Source of the DNA: Flavobacterium psychrotrophum
GTDB lineage: Bacteria > Bacteroidota > Bacteroidia > Flavobacteriales > Flavobacteriaceae
Direction of reading: 5' to 3'
Assembly (NCBI RefSeq): GCF_003403075.1
Contig: NZ_CP031557.1
Span: 310,001 to 374,000 of the forward strand
DNA length: 64,000 bases
Below are positions 1-9,800 of the stretch, piece by piece; position 1 is the stretch's first letter, and every line of letters begins with the position of its first letter. The notes beneath the pieces were generated by a model. It was not told where the DNA came from. It did not search any database and saw nothing but the letters and a program-made list of their open reading frames with translations. Made by a program: the position numbers and the translations under genes.

Positions 1-255
1 CTAAAAGAAATAACGTACTCTGTAGGTGCTGAGTATACTTACAATCAGGCGTTCAACCTGCGTATGGGGTACTTTAATGAGAACCAGCAAAAAGGTGCGC
101 GTAAGTTTTTCTCTCTTGGTGCCGGTTTTAAATACACCACACTTAAGATAGACCTTTCTTACCTGTTCTCTGCTTCAACAGTAAGAAACCCGCTTGAAAA
201 TACATTACGTTTTTCGCTTACCTTTAACTTTGGCGACGATTACGACGAATATTAG
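1..255 (+). CDS. porV: PorV-like T9SS outer-membrane protein, C-terminal end
   Basis: Only the last 84 residues are present; the reading frame is open from the first base, so the gene begins outside the window. Alternating polar and aromatic strands (for example LRMGYFNE, FFSLGAGFKY, LRFSLTFNFGD) and an aromatic-rich C-terminus fit an outer-membrane beta-barrel. In Flavobacterium the order gldJ-porU-porV followed by cytidine deaminase is familiar, and cdd follows here after 3 bases. PorV is the T9SS shuttle protein that receives cargo from the translocon and hands it to PorU. The assignment rests on context and barrel character; another FadL/PorV-family barrel remains possible. Confidence 0.6.
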   Translation, partial: LKEITYSVGAEYTYNQAFNLRMGYFNENQQKGARKFFSLGAGFKYTTLKIDLSYLFSASTVRNPLENTLRFSLTFNFGDDYDEY

Positions 256-258
256 TAG

Positions 259-741
259 ATGGAACAATTAAGTATTACCACAACGTTTAACGTTTATCCG
301 TCTGCAGCGGCATTGCCTGCCGATGTGCAGCAGCTAATGGAAAAAGCTGTAGCGGCCAGGAATAACGCATATGCACCTTATTCTAAATTTAGGGTAGGAG
401 CAGCTTTGCTGCTTGATAACGGCGAAGTGGTTGTAGGGTCTAACCAGGAAAATGCAGCATATCCCAGCGGGCTTTGTGCCGAGAGGGTGGCTATATTTCA
501 TTCAGGTGCAGTTTATCCGCATGCTAAGATTTTGAAAATGGCCATAACCGCCGCTTCTGAGGGTAGGCTGGTTGATAGTCCTATACCGCCTTGTGGTGCC
601 TGTAGGCAGTCAATAGGTGAATATGAGCTAAAGCAGGATACGCCTATTGAGATCTGGTTTATGGGAGAAGAAGGCAAAGTATACTGTTCTGAATCGTTAA
701 AAAACTTACTGCCCCTTGTTTTTGGGAGCAAAGATTTATAG
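259..741 (+). CDS. cdd: Cytidine deaminase
   Basis: A 160-residue protein that deaminates cytidine and deoxycytidine to uridine in pyrimidine salvage. The zinc site is complete: CAE at residues 73-75 supplies one Cys and the catalytic Glu, and PCGACRQ at 111-117 supplies the other two Cys. The substrate-binding segment NQENAAYPSG precedes it. Length is slightly above the usual 130-140 because of an N-terminal extension of about 15 residues. The ATG lies 3 bases after the porV stop, so the two are probably co-transcribed, and a strong hairpin with a T-tract follows the stop. Confidence 0.95.
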   Translation: MEQLSITTTFNVYPSAAALPADVQQLMEKAVAARNNAYAPYSKFRVGAALLLDNGEVVVGSNQENAAYPSGLCAERVAIFHSGAVYPHAKILKMAITAASEGRLVDSPIPPCGACRQSIGEYELKQDTPIEIWFMGEEGKVYCSESLKNLLPLVFGSKDL

Positions 742-744
742 TAC

Positions 745-780
745 AAAGGGGATTGTTTTTTCAATCCCCTTTATTTTTTT
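745..780 (+). terminator. Rho-independent terminator after cdd
   Basis: A perfect 10-bp stem (AAGGGGATTG with CAATCCCCTT) with a T-rich loop is followed by a run of T. It separates the porV-cdd unit from pdhA. Confidence 0.85.
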
Positions 781-844
781 ACCCTGTATTTTAAAAAATA
801 GTAAAATACTTGGTGTAAATTTTTTAGTTATAAAAGGGATGTGC

Positions 845-852
845 TATTTTTG
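845..852 (+). promoter_or_regulatory. Bacteroidota -7 element for pdhA
   Basis: TATTTTTG matches TAnnTTTG exactly and lies about 84 bases before the pdhA ATG. No TTG is seen at the expected -33 spacing, so only the -7 half is supported. Confidence 0.5.
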
Positions 853-935
853 CCTGTCGCAAATTTGTGTGAGGAAAACAGTTTGCGTATCTCTTTAAAT
901 TTTTTTTAAGTACCACGAGCAACATTAATTGAGCA

Positions 936-1937
936 ATGAAAGAAATAACAAAAGAAGTATACCTGAAATGGTATGAAGACATGCAATTTTGGAGAAAGTT
1001 TGAAGACAAGCTTGCGGCTTTATACATTCAGCAAAAAGTTAGGGGTTTCCTCCACTTATACAATGGCCAGGAAGCAGTATTAGCCGGGGCACTTCATGCC
1101 ATGGAACTTGGTAAAGACAAAATGATAACTGCTTACCGTAACCACGTTCAGCCTATAGGTATGGGTGTAGACCCACGCCGCGTTATGGCAGAACTTCTTG
1201 GTAAAGGCACAGGTACTTCTAAAGGGCTTGGCGGTTCTATGCACATCTTCTCTAAAGAAAAAGGTTTTTATGGCGGTCACGGTATTGTGGGTGGCCAGAT
1301 ACCTCTTGGCGCAGGTCTTGCCTTTGCCGATAAATATTTTGAAACCGGTGGTGTAACCATGACCTATTTTGGTGACGGTGCTGCACGCCAGGGATCGCTT
1401 CACGAAGCATTTAACATGGCTATGCTATGGAAGCTTCCTGTAGTATTCATCGTAGAAAATAACGGTTATGCAATGGGTACATCTGTAGAGCGTACCGCTA
1501 ACCATACAGATATCTGGAAACTTGGTCTTGGTTATGAAATGCCATGTGGCCCTGTAGACGGTATGAACCCTGTAAAAGTAGCTGAGGCTATGACAGAGGC
1601 TATAGAGCGCGCACGTCGTGGCGATGGCCCTACCTTCCTTGAAATGAAAACGTACCGTTACCGTGGTCACTCTATGAGTGATGCACAGCACTACCGTACT
1701 AAAGAAGAAGTAGAAGAGTACAAAAAAATAGACCCTATTACCCAGGTGCTTGATGTTATCAAAGAAAATAACTACGCAACGGATGAGGAAATAGAAGCTA
1801 TTGATAACAGGGTTAAAGATCTTGTTGCTGAATGCGAGAAATTTGCTGAGGAGTCTGACTATCCGGAGCTAAGCGTAATGTATGACGTAGTGTACGATCA
1901 GGAAAACTATCCATTCTTACCACATAAACTAAAATAA
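936..1937 (+). CDS. pdhA: Pyruvate dehydrogenase E1 component, alpha subunit
   Basis: A 333-residue alpha chain of the thiamine-diphosphate E1 enzyme, which decarboxylates pyruvate and passes the acetyl group to lipoyl E2. The ThDP motif runs from GDG (146-148) to NN (175-176). The GFYGGHGIVGGQIPLGAG segment and the RYRGHSMSD loop typical of E1-alpha are present. The E2 gene starts 3 bases after the stop, so they form an operon. The beta subunit is not in this window, which fits the usual flavobacterial arrangement with pdhB elsewhere (from memory). Confidence 0.95.
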   Translation: MKEITKEVYLKWYEDMQFWRKFEDKLAALYIQQKVRGFLHLYNGQEAVLAGALHAMELGKDKMITAYRNHVQPIGMGVDPRRVMAELLGKGTGTSKGLGGSMHIFSKEKGFYGGHGIVGGQIPLGAGLAFADKYFETGGVTMTYFGDGAARQGSLHEAFNMAMLWKLPVVFIVENNGYAMGTSVERTANHTDIWKLGLGYEMPCGPVDGMNPVKVAEAMTEAIERARRGDGPTFLEMKTYRYRGHSMSDAQHYRTKEEVEEYKKIDPITQVLDVIKENNYATDEEIEAIDNRVKDLVAECEKFAEESDYPELSVMYDVVYDQENYPFLPHKLK

Positions 1938-1940
1938 CAC

Positions 1941-3623
1941 ATGGCAAAGATTATAACCATGCCGCGCCTTAGCGATACCATGACAGAAGGTACCGTTGCA
2001 ACGTGGCTAAAGAAAGTGGGCGACACAATAAAAGAAGGTGATATACTTGCAGAAATTGAAACTGATAAGGCCACTATGGAATTTGAGGCTTTTGATGCAG
2101 GTACTTTATTATATATAGGAATCCAGGAAGGCGATACTGCCCCTGTAGACAGTGTTCTTGCCGTTATAGGTAAAGAAGGCGAAGATTATAAGGCACTTCT
2201 TGACGGTAAAGGTGGCGATGCCCCTGCTGAAGAGAAGAAGGAAGCTCCTAAAGCTGAGGAAGCTAAAGCTGAGGTTAAGGAAGAGAAAAAAGAGGAGCCA
2301 AAAGCGGCTGCTCCGGCTGAACTTCCTAAAGGTGTTATAGTAGTTACTATGCCACGCCTTAGCGATACCATGACTGATGGTACTGTAGCTACATGGCTTA
2401 AAAAAGTAGGAGACGAAGTTAAAGAAGGAGATATCCTGGCTGAGATCGAAACGGACAAAGCTACTATGGAGTTTGAATCTTTTAACGCCGGTACATTACT
2501 TTATATTGGTGTTAATGAAGGCGAAACTGCTCCTGTAGACAGTACACTTGCTATCATAGGACCTGCGGGAACTGATGTTAGCGCGTTTAAAGATGGTGGT
2601 GCTCCTGCCGTAGCTGCTCCTAAAGAAGAAGCTAAGGCTGAAGATAAAAAAGAAGCTGCTCCTGCAAAAGAAGAGGCTAAAGAAGATACTACTGAAGAAG
2701 TTGCTACTGCAAACGGAGGCAGGGTATTTGTATCGCCACTTGCTCGTAAAATAGCTAAAGATAAAGGTGTAGACCTTGCTAAAGTAAAAGGATCTGGCGA
2801 AAACGGACGTATTGTTAAGAAAGATATTGAGAACTATACTCCGGCTGCTGCTGCACCGGCTCCGGCTAAAGAAGCTGCTCCTGCTGCTAAAGAAGCTGCT
2901 CCTGCTAAGGCTGCTGCTCCTGTATACGTTCCGTCTGGTGAAGTTGCTACAGAAGAGGTTAAGAACAACCAGATGCGTAAGGTTATTGCCCGTCGCCTGG
3001 CTGAATCTAAATTTACCGCTCCTGAATATAGCCTTACCATAGAACTTGACATGGACAGTGCTATTGCAAGCCGTAATGTTATTAACGCTGTGCCGGATAC
3101 TAAAGTGTCGTTTAACGACATGGTAGTTAAAGCATGTGCTATGGCGCTACGCAAGCACCCACAGGTTAATACCCAGTGGAAAGAAGACGTTACTATTTAC
3201 AACAAACACATTAGCATAGGTGTTGCTGTTGCTGTAGAAGACGGCCTTCTTGTACCGGTACTTAAATTTACCGATAACATGAGTCTTACTCAAATTGGTG
3301 CTTCGGTACGTGATCTTGCTGGTAAAGCGAAAAACAAAAAACTGGCTCCTGCCGAAATGGAAGGTAGTACGTTTACCGTATCTAACCTTGGTATGTTTGG
3401 TATCAGCGAGTTTACTTCAATTATCAACCAGCCTAACTCGGCTATCCTTTCTGTAGGTGCTATCATCCAGAAACCGGTTGTTAAGAACGGACAGATTGTA
3501 GTAGGCAATACAATGACGGTAACACTAACGTGCGATCACCGTACTATTGATGGCGCTACAGGGGCACAATTCCTGCAAACGCTTAAACAATACATTGAGA
3601 ACCCTGTAACCATGCTTGCATAA
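1941..3623 (+). CDS. pdhC: Pyruvate dehydrogenase E2, dihydrolipoamide acetyltransferase with two lipoyl domains
   Basis: A 560-residue E2 that moves acetyl from lipoate to CoA. Domains in order: lipoyl 1 (about 1-78, lipoyl-lysine K43 in ETDKATME), Ala/Lys/Glu-rich linker, lipoyl 2 (about 132-208, K173 in the same motif), second linker, peripheral-subunit-binding domain (about 262-297, VSPLARKIAKDKG), Pro/Ala hinge, and the catalytic domain with DHRTIDG (H533). The two lipoyl domains are nearly identical in protein but differ at many third codon positions. A terminator follows, so pdhA and this gene make a two-gene operon without E1-beta or E3. Confidence 0.95.
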   Translation: MAKIITMPRLSDTMTEGTVATWLKKVGDTIKEGDILAEIETDKATMEFEAFDAGTLLYIGIQEGDTAPVDSVLAVIGKEGEDYKALLDGKGGDAPAEEKKEAPKAEEAKAEVKEEKKEEPKAAAPAELPKGVIVVTMPRLSDTMTDGTVATWLKKVGDEVKEGDILAEIETDKATMEFESFNAGTLLYIGVNEGETAPVDSTLAIIGPAGTDVSAFKDGGAPAVAAPKEEAKAEDKKEAAPAKEEAKEDTTEEVATANGGRVFVSPLARKIAKDKGVDLAKVKGSGENGRIVKKDIENYTPAAAAPAPAKEAAPAAKEAAPAKAAAPVYVPSGEVATEEVKNNQMRKVIARRLAESKFTAPEYSLTIELDMDSAIASRNVINAVPDTKVSFNDMVVKACAMALRKHPQVNTQWKEDVTIYNKHISIGVAVAVEDGLLVPVLKFTDNMSLTQIGASVRDLAGKAKNKKLAPAEMEGSTFTVSNLGMFGISEFTSIINQPNSAILSVGAIIQKPVVKNGQIVVGNTMTVTLTCDHRTIDGATGAQFLQTLKQYIENPVTMLA

Positions 3624-3648
3624 GTTATAGTGTTTATAGTATATCATG

Positions 3649-3678
3649 AACCCGTGCTGAAAAGTACGGGTTTTTTTT
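3649..3678 (+). terminator. Terminator of the pdhA-pdhC operon
   Basis: A 7-bp stem AACCCGT/ACGGGTT is followed by eight T. Confidence 0.85.
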
Positions 3679-3680
3679 GG

Positions 3681-3780
3681 CCTCACCCCAGCCCTCTCCG
3701 AAGGAGAGGGAGCGGCTTCACTCAGCCGTACTGTCATCGCGAGCGGAGGGACGGAGCGTGGCGATCTTTTTAGAATTATC
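3681..3780. repeat. Composite intergenic repeat
   Basis: Three repeat-like pieces sit side by side. First, a hairpin CCCTCTCC-GAA-GGAGAGGG (3692-3710) inside a CCTCACCCCAGCC context. Second, CGGCT-TCACTC-AGCCG (3713-3728). Third, a unit starting CTGTCATCGCGAGCG and ending GTGGCGATCT near 3769, followed by an AATTAT tail. The third unit has the same layout as one at 49746-49794, so it is a dispersed family in this genome. Confidence 0.6.
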
Positions 3781-3845
3781 ATTTTTAATAATAGTGTTTA
3801 TCGACTGACGCCAAATTGTTCTTACAGCTATTGTATCTTTACATT

Positions 3846-4457
3846 ATGTTAGACCTTTTTAACCCTGAACCCGATACCTCCCAAAACCTACTCCCCAAAG
3901 ATGGCACCGTGAATTACTACGGCCACATCATGCCATTGGCGAAAGCCAATCATTATCGTGATGTGCTGCTCAATACTATAGAATGGCGCAACGACGAGGC
4001 TGTTATTTTTGGTAAGCTCATTATCACAAAACGTAAAGTAGCCTGGTATGGCGACCGCCCGTTTGAATATACCTATAGTAATACTACCAAGCACGCCCTG
4101 TCTTGGACACCAGAGCTCTTAGAACTTAAAAAACTGGCTGAAGAAGTTACCGGAGAAACCTATAATTCCTGTCTTTTAAACCTGTACCATGATGGTAATG
4201 AAGGTATGGCCTGGCACAGTGATGCCGAAAGAGACCTGAAGAAAAACGGCGCCATTGCCTCACTTAGTTTTGGTGCAGAGCGTAAGTTTGCTTTTAAGCA
4301 TAAGGAAGACAAAAGCGTGGTCGATGTGTTTTTAGAACACGGCAGTTTGTTAGTAATGAAAGGTACAACTCAAACCTACTGGCTGCACCGCCTGCCACCT
4401 ACAAAAAAGGTTACAACTCCGCGGGTAAACCTTACATTTAGGACTATAACAGAGTAG
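3846..4457 (+). CDS. AlkB-like 2-oxoglutarate/Fe(II) oxygenase
   Basis: A 203-residue protein of the AlkB family, which oxidatively demethylates alkylated nucleic acid bases. The iron ligands are visible: HSD in AWHSDAE (H124, D126) and H181 in YWLHRLP. The 2-oxoglutarate arginine set is in PRVNLTFRT (R193, R199). The short C-terminus after TFRT resembles the bacterial AlkB-like proteins of about 200 residues. I start at the ATG at 3846. An earlier in-frame TTG at 3816 lies in the likely promoter (TTG at 3816-3818, TATCTTTA at 3834-3841), which would put transcription start almost at the ATG. It appears to be a single gene. Confidence 0.9.
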   Translation: MLDLFNPEPDTSQNLLPKDGTVNYYGHIMPLAKANHYRDVLLNTIEWRNDEAVIFGKLIITKRKVAWYGDRPFEYTYSNTTKHALSWTPELLELKKLAEEVTGETYNSCLLNLYHDGNEGMAWHSDAERDLKKNGAIASLSFGAERKFAFKHKEDKSVVDVFLEHGSLLVMKGTTQTYWLHRLPPTKKVTTPRVNLTFRTITE

Positions 4458-4504
4458 GTGCTGTATCATTTTTATTTCTTATTTTAGCCCTACAAACACA
4501 AACC

Positions 4505-5458
4505 ATGAAAAAAATATTTCTTCTTGCCTTATCATTAGGCTGTATTTCGATATCCTGCGCGCAGAAAAAGAAAAAATCTGCTGATTATAAAGTAGACCAA
4601 AAGTCGGTAGAGGCTACGCTTAAGTTTTTATCGTCAGACGAATTAAAAGGGCGTATGTCCGGCAGCGAAGGACTTGAAAAAGCAGCCGTTTACCTTGAAG
4701 ATATTTTTGTGAAAAATGGTGTAAAGCCTTACTTCGCTACCTTTAAAGATACACTTACCAACTATGATAAAGCCACTACCTACAATGTTGTGGGCTATAT
4801 AGAAGGTACAGATCCTGTACTTAAAAAAGAATTTGTGGTACTGGGTGCACACTATGACCATATAGGGGTAGAGGCAAACCCTACCGGTACAGACAGTATT
4901 TATAACGGCGCTAACGATGATGCATCGGGTACTACGGCGGTGGCAGAAATGGTTAATTATTTTGGCAAGATGAAGAATAACAAACGTAGCGTGTTGTTTT
5001 GCTTTTTCTCTGGTGAAGAGGAAGGGCTGTTAGGTTCAAGATCGCTGGCTGCCAAATTAAAAAAGCAGGATTTTAACCTATATACCATGCTGGAGTTTGA
5101 AATGGTGGGTGTACCCATGAAGCGCGATATCCTGGCATATGTTACCGGTTGGGGTACCAGTAATATGGGGGACAAAATGAACGAGTATGCCGGTAAAAAA
5201 CTGGTAGGCTATCTTGATGTAGAAATGAAATATCAATTGTTTCGCCGTAGCGATAACTATAGTTTTTATAACGAGTTTCATAAACCATCGCAAACGGTAT
5301 GTACCTTTGACTTTGAAAATTTTGACTATTACCATCATGTGGATGATGAGTATGAAAATATGAACCTTGCCTCTATGACTAGCTTTATTCAGCAGATGGT
5401 ACCGGTAATAGCTAAAATGGTTAATGCGCCGGCTGGCGATATTGTAGTAAAAAAATAA
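4505..5458 (+). CDS. M28-family metallopeptidase, probable lipoprotein
   Basis: A 317-residue zinc aminopeptidase-like protein. The N-terminus is a signal peptide ending SISC (C18), an imperfect lipobox that suggests export and lipidation. Co-catalytic zinc motifs of M28 follow in order: GAHYDHIG (H116), NGANDDASG (D138), GEEEGLLGS (E171/E172), and a C-terminal YYHHVDD region supplying the last His. It overlaps the next gene by one base (TAATG), so translation is probably coupled. The exact substrate cannot be read from the sequence. Confidence 0.88.
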   Translation: MKKIFLLALSLGCISISCAQKKKKSADYKVDQKSVEATLKFLSSDELKGRMSGSEGLEKAAVYLEDIFVKNGVKPYFATFKDTLTNYDKATTYNVVGYIEGTDPVLKKEFVVLGAHYDHIGVEANPTGTDSIYNGANDDASGTTAVAEMVNYFGKMKNNKRSVLFCFFSGEEEGLLGSRSLAAKLKKQDFNLYTMLEFEMVGVPMKRDILAYVTGWGTSNMGDKMNEYAGKKLVGYLDVEMKYQLFRRSDNYSFYNEFHKPSQTVCTFDFENFDYYHHVDDEYENMNLASMTSFIQQMVPVIAKMVNAPAGDIVVKK

Positions 5459-6138
5459 TGAGTAAAAATATAATTATTACGGGTACAAGCCGTGGCATAG
5501 GCCTGGAGCTTGCCCTGCAGTTTGCCGCTGAAGGTCATAAAGTTCTCGCACTTTCGCGCAAAATACCGCAAGCTTTATTGGGTAATGAAAACATTACCTG
5601 CCTTTCGGTAGACCTTGCCGACGAAAAGTCTTTAGAAACTGTATTGCCGTTTATAGAAAGCAATTTTAAAACGGTTGATGTCCTTATACATAATGCAGGG
5701 GCTTTAGTTTTAAAGCCTTTCGGCGAAATTACTGCGGCTGAGTTCGAGTATATTTATAAAGTAAATGTATTTGGCGTAGCTGCCCTTAACAGGCTTGTCT
5801 TGCCATACATGCCTACGGGTAGCCATGTAGTTACCATAAGTAGTATGGGTGGGGTACAGGGCACCATGAAGTTTGCGGGGCTAAGTGCTTACAGCAGTAG
5901 CAAAGGTGCGGTAATAACACTTAGTGAGCTATTAGCTGAAGAATATAAAGAAAAAGGAATAGCCTTTAATGTACTGGCACTAGGTGCGGTAAATACTGAG
6001 ATGCTTCAGGAGGCATTCCCGGGATACGAAGCACCGCTTTCGCCAAAGCAAATGGCCGACTATATTTTTGATTTTGCCCTTACCGGAAATAAGTATTTTA
6101 ATAGTAAGGTGTTGCAGGTATCATCTACCACCCCTTAA
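5458..6138 (+). CDS. SDR-family NAD(P)-dependent oxidoreductase
   Basis: A 226-residue classical short-chain dehydrogenase. It has the dinucleotide motif TGTSRGIG (8-15), NAG (79-81), the catalytic Ser in the ISS segment near 128, and YSSSK (Y145, K149). Substrate is unknown. The start codon shares a base with the stop of the upstream M28 peptidase, and the SprT-like gene begins 3 bases after its stop, so the three genes form one transcript. Confidence 0.9.
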   Translation: MSKNIIITGTSRGIGLELALQFAAEGHKVLALSRKIPQALLGNENITCLSVDLADEKSLETVLPFIESNFKTVDVLIHNAGALVLKPFGEITAAEFEYIYKVNVFGVAALNRLVLPYMPTGSHVVTISSMGGVQGTMKFAGLSAYSSSKGAVITLSELLAEEYKEKGIAFNVLALGAVNTEMLQEAFPGYEAPLSPKQMADYIFDFALTGNKYFNSKVLQVSSTTP

Positions 6139-6141
6139 TAA

Positions 6142-6741
6142 ATGACAGAGGTATTAGCTAAATATGTGCCCGAGCATGCGGTAGAGCCTGCTTTTGAGCT
6201 GATAAAGCTGTATGGGGTGCATCTTAAAATTGTAAACGAGCGCGTTACCCGCCATGGCGACTATCATCGCGATGGTGCTGGTTACCATCGTATTACGGTT
6301 AATGCCAGCCTCAATAAATATCGGTTTTTTATTACGCTCATACACGAAATTGCACATTTGGCTGCTTTTGAAAAGTACGGGCGTAATATAAAGCCCCATG
6401 GCGACGAATGGAAGTCTACATTTCAACGGCTGATGGTGCCATTTATAAGACCGGAAATTTTTCCTTCACATTTGTTGCCACTTATTGCACGCCACTTTCG
6501 TAATCCAAAAGCCAGTAGCGATACAGATGCCACATTATCGCTTGCGTTAAAGCAATATGACGAAAAAGATGAAGATAAGCACTATATCTTTCAGGTGCCT
6601 TATGGTGCGCTTTTCAGGATCTACAATGGCAAAATTTTTAAAAAAGGCGCACAGCGTATAAAAAGGTTTGAATGCCAGGAAGTAAAAACCGGGCGCGTTT
6701 ATCTTTTTAATCCAAATGCCGAGGTAGAATTGCTCCCTTAA
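6142..6741 (+). CDS. SprT-like zinc metalloprotease domain protein
   Basis: A 199-residue SprT-like protein. The zinc motif is HEIAH (H68, E69, H72), with a third His in KPHGDEW (H86), the pattern of the SprT/Spartan fold. Spartan relatives cut DNA-protein crosslinks; the bacterial short forms are poorly characterised, so a DNA-related role is only inference. The C-terminal part (CQEVKTGRVYLF) resembles the zinc-ribbon end of such proteins, although only one Cys is left. It is the last gene of the M28-SDR-SprT unit. Confidence 0.85.
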   Translation: MTEVLAKYVPEHAVEPAFELIKLYGVHLKIVNERVTRHGDYHRDGAGYHRITVNASLNKYRFFITLIHEIAHLAAFEKYGRNIKPHGDEWKSTFQRLMVPFIRPEIFPSHLLPLIARHFRNPKASSDTDATLSLALKQYDEKDEDKHYIFQVPYGALFRIYNGKIFKKGAQRIKRFECQEVKTGRVYLFNPNAEVELLP

Positions 6742-6829
6742 GCATTGTTTGTTATAAAGTGTATCTAAAATTGAGATTCTTGCATAGGGTAAAGTTATTT
6801 TAACCTGTTATGTTAAAAATATAGATTAC

Positions 6830-6861
6830 TTGTTTTTAATAATAAGTTAATGTTATATTAG
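6830..6861 (+). promoter_or_regulatory. Probable promoter of the giant surface-protein gene
   Basis: TTG (6830-6832), a 21-base spacer and TATATTAG (6854-6861, one mismatch to TAnnTTTG) end 25 bases before the ATG at 6887. Confidence 0.45.
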
Positions 6862-6886
6862 GCATTACCAATCTAAGACCTCTTTA

Positions 6887-9800
6887 ATGAAACCAATATT
6901 ACACATAAGGCAGATATTGTCTGCTGTTTTTTTTCTGTTTTCAGTAAGTTTATTTGCTCAGCTACCTGCTTTTACATTAACTGTTACGCCCACACCACAA
7001 ACCTGCCTGGGTAATGGGGCATTAACATTTACTACATCGGGTACGGTTTCAGGAGCAAGCATTTCTTACAAAGTATATTTATTGCCAGATACAACTAACC
7101 CAATTACCACTACTGCGGCCACATCGTTAAACAGCCTTGTTAGCGGCAGATACACTGTAGAGGCTATACAAATGCTTAACAACCAGTCCAGCTCTGCCTC
7201 GGTTACTACCGAAATAATAAATGCTGTGGCAGACCTTAGTTTTACGCCTGTTCCCGGTAATGTTACCTGTAATAACAATGGTACAATTATGGTAAATGTT
7301 ACGGCGGGTAATGCTGTTTCTTATCAAATTATATCGGGCCCGGTAACAAAGCCTTTACAAAGTTCAAATATTTTTACGGGTCTCCCTGTAGGTTTGTATG
7401 GGGTTAGGGTATACGATAACTGTGGTGAAGCTGTTGTGGTTTCGGTAACACTTATACAGGTTAATACCAGTATAAATATTGGGACTGTTACCCTTCCGGG
7501 AGGTGCATTGCCATCGTGCAATACTATAAATGTTAGTAACATTGTTTTGGCACCGCCACCATTACAGGTAATTTACCCATTAACGTTGCGATATACTGTA
7601 AGTCCTCCGGGGGAGGTACCCCTGTTGTTATTACCAGGACGCTTACATCTGCACCGGATGATAGCCAGGCTGTTTTTGCACTTCCATTTTACAATGGTCA
7701 GCAGTACAGTTATACCCTTGTAATTACAGATGGTTGTGGTAATAGTTTTACAAGTGCCAATAATCAGGTAAATACAAAATTTGATGTAAATGCAGAGCTT
7801 CAGTTTCCTGATTGTGACGGGCGTTATTTTATACTGGCTCCTAATAATTATACAGCACCATATACCGTAACATTTACTTCGGCTCCGGCAGGCTTTAATG
7901 CTGCTGATTATAGCAGCTCATTTCCTACTTATACTACATCCGGCGCTCAGTTTGGCAGCCAGTCACAACAAGTGCCAGAGGGGTCTTACACAGTATCTGT
8001 AACAGATGCGTGCGGACGTACTGCGGTACGTACATTTAATGTAATACCGCCCGAAATTTTGCAGCGGGTTGTAACCGAGGCTGAATGCGGTAGCACTACA
8101 GGCAATTTGTCTGTTGGCCTGCCGGGGCGTACTATAGCAACAGTTAGCATAACGGCGGCTCCGGCAGCGTATACAGGGCCTGTGCCAGATGATCTTTCGG
8201 AGTTTATTAACCCTCTTGGTGTTTTTGTACTTGGCAATACGCCGCTGGGTGATTATACATTTTTTATTACAGATACCTGTGGAGATACCTATACAGCCAA
8301 TGTTACATTACAACCTACGGGTGCTACAGGCGGCGTTGTGGTAATTCCACGCCCTGGTTGTGAAGAGGGTAAAGGATCTGTAAGGATATATGCCGAAGGC
8401 AATGTAGATTTTACATCAGTTACGATTATAGCAGCACCAACTGCATTTACTGAAAATTTACCTTATAACATTAGTTCAAGCATAAACCAAACGGGAAATA
8501 CTGCCGGAGACGTTTATGTAAATTCATTACCTGAAGGGGAATATAAAATGCGTTTTACAGACAGCTGCGGGTTTACCCAGGAGCAGACTATAACAGTAAC
8601 AGGGTTTCATGTGAATTCCAGTGAAGTTACAATTATTGAACACTGTGGATCATTTGATATTGACCTTGAATATTATAGTACGGGTGGGTATGCGCAATCA
8701 TTCTGGCTGCAAAAGTATGATGAAGCAACCGGTACCTGGGGGCATCCGGTAACGGGAGTACCTTACTCTTCCGGACTTCCAGACGTGAGCAATGCTGTGC
8801 CGTTAATTGTAAATACGGTTAACATTAATAACCCTTATGTTGGGAGGTTCAGGATACTTAAGTTTTTTTATACTTATGGTAATGGAACAAGCGTTAATAG
8901 CCGTTGTATGGAACCGATAGAGGAGTTTACCTTTGATGGCGGGCCAAAGATAGTTGATGCCTACTCCTTTCCATGTGATAATGGCCTGGTAGAAGTAGCA
9001 CTGGAGGTTACAGGTGTACCACCTTTTATTTACAGCATTACCAGTAAGAACGGCGATACGTCATTTAACATAGATAATCAGGGTAGCAGCCTATTTTCCG
9101 GGCTTGAACCAGCAAATTATAATTTTCAGGTTACAGATAGTTGTGGTAATGTGCGCAACAGGGATTTTCTTATTAGAGAAGAAGATCCCATACTCATTAC
9201 ACCTGATGGCTTTTGCGAAGGCGAATACAGTACGCTTACTGCGCCTGGGCTGGTATCTGTTACTTACAAATGGTATAAGCAGGGTAATCCCGGCACTGTA
9301 CTTAGTACTGCTCCTATGCTGGAGTTTACCGCATATAATTCTGCAACGCAGTCGGGTACTTACGTTCTTGAAATTAAAGCTGTAAACCCTCAGTCGTGCC
9401 TTAACCAGACCCTAACTTATAATGTAGCGCCTAATGTTATACCAAATGCAGGTGCAGATGGTACAGACAGTCTTTGTAATCCTTTTACAGCGCTGGATCT
9501 TACAACATATTTAGGGACATCATTTGATACGTCAGGAGCCTGGACGGATAATGATGCTACAGGCGCATTAACGGGTGGCTCATTTAATACAGCTCTTGTA
9601 TCTGCCGGAACTTATCACTTTACCTATACTGTAAACGGCCTCTGTAATCTTATGGATACAGCTACAATAACCATTACTTTAAAAGATACCCCTACAGCAC
9701 CAAGCCTCCCTCCAATTGCGGGTGTATGCGAAGGAGCTACGGTTATACTTGGGTCGCTTACTTTACCGGGTGTTTCATTTTCATGGACAGGCCCTAATGG

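Noticed and set aside
2812..3042. Leu/Arg-rich plus-strand frame inside the E2 gene
   Set aside because: Out-of-frame reading of the Ala/Pro/Lys linker of E2.
3692..3710. Second terminator for the pdh operon
   Set aside because: The CCCTCTCC/GGAGAGGG hairpin has no T-run and sits in a repeat; the hairpin at 3649-3678 is the real terminator.
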